Assembly: GCA_015057365.1 (NCBI GenBank)
Contig: SVEN01000019.1
Coordinates: 1-47,590, forward strand
Source: Lachnospiraceae bacterium
GTDB lineage: Bacteria > Bacillota > Clostridia > Lachnospirales > Lachnospiraceae
Direction: 5' to 3'
DNA length: 47,590 nucleotides
Under the pieces are notes generated by a model. That model was not told where the DNA came from and made no database searches. It saw only the letters and a program-made list of their open reading frames with translations. Made by a program: the position numbers and the translations under genes. Of this stretch, positions 43,994 to 47,590 are shown one piece after another. The first letter of the stretch is position 1. The number at the start of each line of letters is the position of its first letter.

Positions 43994-44040
43994 TCTTTTT
44001 TTCGCAGCAGAAAAAAAATCTGTAGAATCCCTTTGTTTTC

Positions 44041-45384
44041 TCAACATCCTGTTTCTTCGGATTCCTTTTCGTTTTTCTTGTTTTGACGCTTCCGAACGTA
44101 CAATAATCCACAACAAAGCCAAAAATACGGTGCTACCTGTAGCACTCTGATATTTGCAAAAGCTTGTGCTATGTATCCGAAAAAAGCAAACATGGCAGCT
44201 TTGCTTACAAAATCCGAGTCATATTCCTCTTTTTTAATAAACTGCAAACATCCCGGAATAAATAATGAAAATAAAAATACCAAATAACTCGCAACCACAA
44301 AAAATCCCTGTTCCGCCCACATTTGAAGGTACTCATTATGAGCATCACTATACAAATATGGCGCTTCTGCCGTACCGCAATCTATCACAAATTTATCAAG
44401 GCCACAGCCAAAAGCCCAATCTTTTGGAATCAATTTCAACGTTTCCTTCCATATTTTCATTCTACCGCTTCCCACGGAATCCCCAAGTATTGTTCCTTCT
44501 TGCTTAATCTGGTTTGTTAAAGAAAATAGTTCTTCGTTTGCCTGCCCTCCCGATAGCAAATCAAAAATGCCAAACACGACCGCAAATTCTACTAGGAAAA
44601 GGAAGATTGTCCCAAATCTTTTTTCCTTTCTAAAACACTCCAGAAAAATCATAAGTAAAAACTGCATAATAAGCCCTATATAGACAAGCATAGAATCTGA
44701 TCCGATACATGCGCCGTATCCTATCATTACCAATACATGCCATATGATCATATTTTTCCCTGATGTGTTCCCCTTGGCTTCTTCATATAATATTATTCCG
44801 AATAAAAGGCCAAGAAAAAGCACCGGAAATGCTGCGTAATAATTTTGGTTTCTGGTCGGTAATATAGCCGCTTTAATTACGTTATGTATCATAAACGGCA
44901 CATGAAAAAACTGAAGTATCCCATATAACGCTATAAATCCTAATGATAAACAGATAAAACCAAATAACCAGCGACGATATTCTTTTTTCTTCAGGTGAGC
45001 AGCCGCAAAAAACAGCGCATAATAGCTAACTAAAGTTATTAATCCCTCACCTTGAAAATCATCACCGTATATTCCGTTTACGTAATCTCCATTCCATACA
45101 CAGGATATGAAACCGAAAACTGTCATTCCGATTATTGCCCATGCTGCAATATTTCGAAGTGGGATTTTTTTATTCCGATACTCAATTCCAAGTACCGCGA
45201 GAAAATAGAGCATCAATAAAATTAGAAATATCTCCTGTACTTGATTTGCTCTCACATGATACGTCCATATATATTTTGCCAGCGGAAAAACCAAAACAAA
45301 AAGTGCCAGTCCGGCAAATAGCGCTGTTTGTATCTGTTCTTCTGTTACCTTTTCTATTTTTTTTAATATCACGGATTTTCCCAT
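44041..45384 (-). CDS. O-antigen ligase/Wzy_C family polytopic membrane protein
   Basis: A 447-residue protein with about 10-12 membrane helices. The Wzy_C signature is visible in the large loop: GSGRMKIWKETLKLIPKDW near residue 305 and DAHNEYLQMWAEQGF near 347. Family members join polysaccharides or glycans to lipid or protein; some are pilin O-glycosyl ligases. Substrate is unknown here. It follows the PdaA-like gene by 27 nt and is clearly more AT-rich than its neighbours, a possible sign of transfer. No nearby glycan synthesis genes are in the window. Confidence 0.85.
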   Translation of the reverse strand: MGKSVILKKIEKVTEEQIQTALFAGLALFVLVFPLAKYIWTYHVRANQVQEIFLILLMLYFLAVLGIEYRNKKIPLRNIAAWAIIGMTVFGFISCVWNGDYVNGIYGDDFQGEGLITLVSYYALFFAAAHLKKKEYRRWLFGFICLSLGFIALYGILQFFHVPFMIHNVIKAAILPTRNQNYYAAFPVLFLGLLFGIILYEEAKGNTSGKNMIIWHVLVMIGYGACIGSDSMLVYIGLIMQFLLMIFLECFRKEKRFGTIFLFLVEFAVVFGIFDLLSGGQANEELFSLTNQIKQEGTILGDSVGSGRMKIWKETLKLIPKDWAFGCGLDKFVIDCGTAEAPYLYSDAHNEYLQMWAEQGFFVVASYLVFLFSLFIPGCLQFIKKEEYDSDFVSKAAMFAFFGYIAQAFANIRVLQVAPYFWLCCGLLYVRKRQNKKNEKESEETGC

Positions 45385-45411
45385 ACTCTCTCCTCGTACG
45401 TAAATCTAATA

Positions 45412-46563
45412 TTACTCCCTGACAATCTCTGTCAGTTCCGCAAACCGGTATCCTTCCGCCTTCAAATTATCAATCACTTCACCCAGCGCCTGAGTATTGG
45501 ATTCGGAGACGTTATGCATTAGCACAATCGTGCCGTTATGGTGGTATGTATTGAAATGATCAACCACGTACGCCTTTCCTGGCTGGTCGTTCACGTCGTA
45601 GTCGTAATACGCAATACTCCAGAAAATCGAAGCATAGCCCATATCCTGTGTGACTTTTAAGGTACGCTCGCTGTACTCGCCCATAGGCGGACGGAAAAAC
45701 GGGTCTATCGGATAGCCGGTCTGCTCCTCCATCACTCTTGCCACCTCATGTAACTCCGCCTCCAGCTCCTCCGGTGTCAAATCCGGAGAACTCAAATGCC
45801 GCACCGTATGATTGCCCACCAGATGTCCTTCATCCTTCATCCGTTTTACATAATCCAGATTCTTTACAATGAAGTCCTTTGTCACAAAGAACAGGACCTT
45901 CACGTCTTTTTCCGCCAACGTATCCAGAATCGACGGTGTAAAACCGTTCTCATATCCACAGTCAAAGGTCAGATAAATGACTTTATCCTCCTCCTGTGCA
46001 TTCTTGTCCAAATAATAAGCGGAATACGGCCCAATCGGGAACTCTTCCCCGCTTCCGGACGGCTTGTGGTCCGTATTTCGCCGAAACCACCACGCCTTTT
46101 TATCGTTGGAATATTCCTCATAGTTCGCGTTTATAATCTTAATTGCTCCCGGCATACTGTTGGGATGATCGGACGGTTCTATGACCGGTCCCACATTCTC
46201 CGAAGGCTCCTGTGTAGCCGACGGATTCTCCTCGGTGAGCTTGTCCGGATTCTCTCCCGATACGTTCCCCGGATTCTGCGTCGGCTCCGCATCCTGTCCA
46301 TCCATAGCCCCCGGTGTCGTATCCGGAACTTCTCCTGTTTCACTTCCCGGTATGGTATCCCGCACCGGTGCTGCGGCTGTCTCATCCTTTTTGTCCGGCA
46401 CCTGCGTCAGCTCCGGCGCCTCGGTCACTTCCACTGCAGGCGTGGCTGTGACGTTCGTCCCGAAGGCTTCTTTCTCCCGCTCTGTTCCGCTACCGATACA
46501 TATTCCGATGAATATCAAAGCCGCCATAAAATAAACTGCTTCAACGATCCACTGTTTCTTCAT
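45412..46563 (-). CDS. PdaA-like polysaccharide deacetylase
   Basis: A 383-residue exported protein: signal/anchor helix at about 8-25, a long acidic Pro/Thr/Glu linker at about 37-135, then a NodB deacetylase domain. Motif 1 reads TFDCGYENG (Asp201 kept, Cys202 in place of the usual second Asp); motif 2 NHTVRH has the metal His252 and His256; RPPMGEYS and LMHN complete the set. The YENGFTP stretch matches PdaA, the delta-lactam-forming muramic acid deacetylase of spore cortex, whose B. subtilis form has Asn at that place. GAGGAG precedes the ATG. Confidence 0.88.
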   Translation of the reverse strand: MKKQWIVEAVYFMAALIFIGICIGSGTEREKEAFGTNVTATPAVEVTEAPELTQVPDKKDETAAAPVRDTIPGSETGEVPDTTPGAMDGQDAEPTQNPGNVSGENPDKLTEENPSATQEPSENVGPVIEPSDHPNSMPGAIKIINANYEEYSNDKKAWWFRRNTDHKPSGSGEEFPIGPYSAYYLDKNAQEEDKVIYLTFDCGYENGFTPSILDTLAEKDVKVLFFVTKDFIVKNLDYVKRMKDEGHLVGNHTVRHLSSPDLTPEELEAELHEVARVMEEQTGYPIDPFFRPPMGEYSERTLKVTQDMGYASIFWSIAYYDYDVNDQPGKAYVVDHFNTYHHNGTIVLMHNVSESNTQALGEVIDNLKAEGYRFAELTEIVRE

Positions 46564-46660
46564 TCAAACTCCTCTTTCCACAATATAAGACCATCATTCT
46601 ATTTAAAACATAATGTTTTCTATGCAATATTTCTATGCCTATTATACAAGAAAACCAACA

Positions 46661-46688
46661 AAAAAAGCAATCCTACGATTGCTTTTTT
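46661..46688. terminator. Bidirectional hairpin with A/T flanks after the broken toxin
   Basis: AAAAAA-GCAATC (46661-46672), loop CTAC, GATTGC-TTTTTT (46677-46688). It can end minus-strand transcripts from the toxin-antitoxin remnant; plus-strand use is possible too. Confidence 0.75.
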
Positions 46689-46723
46689 GTTATTATTCAA
46701 GTGGGATCCCAAACGTATTCCGT

Positions 46724-46869
46724 TTATTTCTGTTCACTATTTTGCTTAATCCACGACCTTATTAAATATTGCCAGTTCATTCCGTCTTTAAGCACACGAA
46801 GAATGGAGACCATTCTTTTAAGTCGTTTCGGGCACTTGGAAGAAATCTTATCGTATAATCCTTTATCAT
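46724..46869 (-). pseudogene. Broken ParE/RelE-type toxin gene
   Basis: The first frame starts at 46869, directly after the antitoxin-like gene, with MIKDYTIRFLPSARNDLKE, a typical ParE/RelE N-terminus. It then leaves frame and stops at 46777. A second frame, from about 46810 to 46724, reads VSILRVLKDGMNWQYLI, a typical toxin C-terminus. The two parts join around 46805-46815, and about 60-70 central codons seem lost. This points to an internal deletion with frameshift, so no full toxin is made. Recognition of the parts is by motif only. Confidence 0.7.
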
Positions 46870-46870
46870 C

Positions 46871-47023
46871 TTACTTAATACTTTCCAGCTCCTGAAATAC
46901 CTCTTCTTCTGAAATAAATTCTCCTCTTTCATACTCGTCGATTGCTTCATCGAGCATATTAAGTACGGATTTCACGCTATTATTTACGGAATATTCAACG
47001 GTATTTTTTGTAGCTACATCCAT
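46871..47023 (-). CDS. Small antitoxin-like protein of a type II toxin-antitoxin pair
   Basis: A 50-residue protein starting at the ATG at 47023 with GGAG ten bases upstream. It begins MDVATKNTVEYSVNNSVKS and ends in an acidic stretch (ISEEEVFQELESIK). The size, acidic tail and place one base before a ParE/RelE-like start codon suggest an antitoxin. The toxin beside it is broken, so this may be a surviving remnant. It has its own promoter. Confidence 0.65.
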   Translation of the reverse strand: MDVATKNTVEYSVNNSVKSVLNMLDEAIDEYERGEFISEEEVFQELESIK

Positions 47024-47073
47024 TGTATTATCTCCTTTCCAATAATATGCGGTATGACTGTTCTCTCACTTAT

Positions 47074-47102
47074 ATTGTAACTCCATCTCAGAAAGATTAC
47101 AA
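47074..47102 (-). promoter_or_regulatory. Promoter of the antitoxin-like gene
   Basis: Minus strand: -35 TTGTAA (47097-47102), 17-nt spacer, -10 TACAAT (47074-47079), about 50 nt before the ATG. It lies just past the tRNA terminator. Confidence 0.65.
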
Positions 47103-47124
47103 GTAACTTTTATTTCATATAAAC

Positions 47125-47155
47125 AAAAAAGGCCTCCAAGCCTATCTTGGAAGCC
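47125..47155 (-). terminator. Intrinsic terminator of the tRNA cluster
   Basis: Minus strand: GGCTTCCAAG and CTTGGAGGCC (47146-47155 with 47131-47140, one G-U pair) followed by a U run (47125-47130), five bases after tRNA-Lys. Confidence 0.88.
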
Positions 47156-47159
47156 TTAC

Positions 47160-47232
47160 TGAGCCACGCGGGACTCGAACCCGCGACACCTTGATTAAAA
47201 GTCAAGTGCTCTACCGCCTGAGCTAGTAGCCC
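47160..47232 (-). tRNA. tRNA-Lys (UUU)
   Basis: A 73-nt cloverleaf. The anticodon loop CTTTTAA gives UUU. The acceptor stem GGGCTAC pairs with GTGGCTC using two G-U pairs, and TTCGAGT forms the T loop. No encoded CCA is seen. Last gene of the tRNA cluster. Confidence 0.95.
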
Positions 47233-47250
47233 ATAATAACAAAAAAATAA

Positions 47251-47323
<73 letters not shown>

Positions 47324-47358
47324 ATGGTATCGTAAAAAGTGAATTTCTTTCTACTGAG

Positions 47359-47432
<74 letters not shown>

Positions 47433-47455
47433 ATGATAATTATTCTTTTGTTAAG

Positions 47456-47537
47456 TGGATGGGGAAGGATTCGAACCTTCGAAAGCGTCGCTAACAGATT
47501 TACAGTCTGCCCCCTTTGGCCACTCGGGAACCCATCC
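47456..47537 (-). tRNA. tRNA-Tyr (GUA)
   Basis: An 82-nt class II tRNA with a long variable arm. Acceptor GGATGGG with CCCATCC; anticodon loop CTGTAAA gives GUA; T loop TTCGAAT. Confidence 0.95.
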
Positions 47538-47546
47538 AAAATTTTA

Positions 47547-47590
47547 AGCCGATAATCGGACTCGAACCGATAACCTGCTGATTACAAGTC
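47547..47590 (-). tRNA. tRNA-Thr (UGU), 3' part only
   Basis: The 3' half of a tRNA cut by the window end. The anticodon loop CTTGTAA gives UGU; T stem ATCGG/CCGAT and acceptor 3' strand TATCGGC are present. The 5' half lies beyond the window. Confidence 0.88.

Noticed and set aside
43992..44021. Terminator after the O-antigen-ligase-family gene
   Set aside because: The A/T-only stem is weak and overlaps the transaldolase promoter -35; not strong enough to call.
45796..46749. 317-codon plus-strand frame opposite the PdaA-like gene
   Set aside because: Basic, low-complexity mirror of an acidic linker; no start site or domain.

Overview
The window reads as a chromosomal segment of a Gram-positive anaerobe of the class Clostridia, most likely family Lachnospiraceae (inferred from gene content, not from a search). 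Supporting signs are RNA-level control by an FMN riboswitch and a Met T-box, strong Shine-Dalgarno sites, sigma-A type promoters, lipoproteins with Thr/Pro/Glu-rich linkers, and a type IV pilus operon without a secretin. I see no phage, transposase or CRISPR. All functional calls rest on recognised motifs and gene order in the sequence itself.

Layout. 1-980: FMN riboswitch and riboflavin transporter ribU (+). 994-4945 (-): rsmA, tatD, a DUF218 membrane protein and an odd Ser/Arg-repeat zinc-ribbon membrane protein. 5077-5365: a large inverted-repeat element with no ORF. 5375-10538 (-): a methionine unit made of promoter, Met T-box, metQ, metN, metI and metG; MetQ appears circularly permuted. 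10553-13745: DUF2809 protein (-), then a VanY-type carboxypeptidase and a CapA-type lipoprotein (+). 13789-16431 (-): feoA, feoB and a Cys-rich protein behind a palindromic operator. 16541-23021 (-): small alarmone synthetase, a four-module carbohydrate-binding-like lipoprotein, a radical SAM protein and a two-component system.

23045-41002 (-) is the centrepiece: one 13-gene type IV pilus operon with a consensus-like promoter before pilB and a terminator after the last gene. Order: pilB, pilT, pilC, two major-type pilins, pilD, a pilM-pilN fusion, pilO, a pilV/pilX/fimT/pilW-like minor pilin set, and a 1525-residue secreted DUF5057-type protein. That last protein sits where pilY1 sits in Gram-negative minor-pilin operons and carries an EF-hand-like loop, so it is the best candidate here for an undescribed pilus-tip or adhesin component.

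41135-47590 (-): transaldolase-like and transketolase genes (pentose phosphate pathway), a PdaA-like deacetylase with an O-antigen-ligase-family membrane protein, a small antitoxin-like gene followed by a broken ParE/RelE-type toxin, and a tRNA cluster (Thr, Tyr, fMet, Phe, Lys in transcription order) that runs off the window end.

How parts fit: methionine uptake and charging appear co-regulated by Met-tRNA charging; iron uptake is likely controlled by a metal-dependent repressor; the pilus operon encodes assembly, retraction, pilin processing and pilins in one transcript, with several intercistronic hairpins that may tune stoichiometry.
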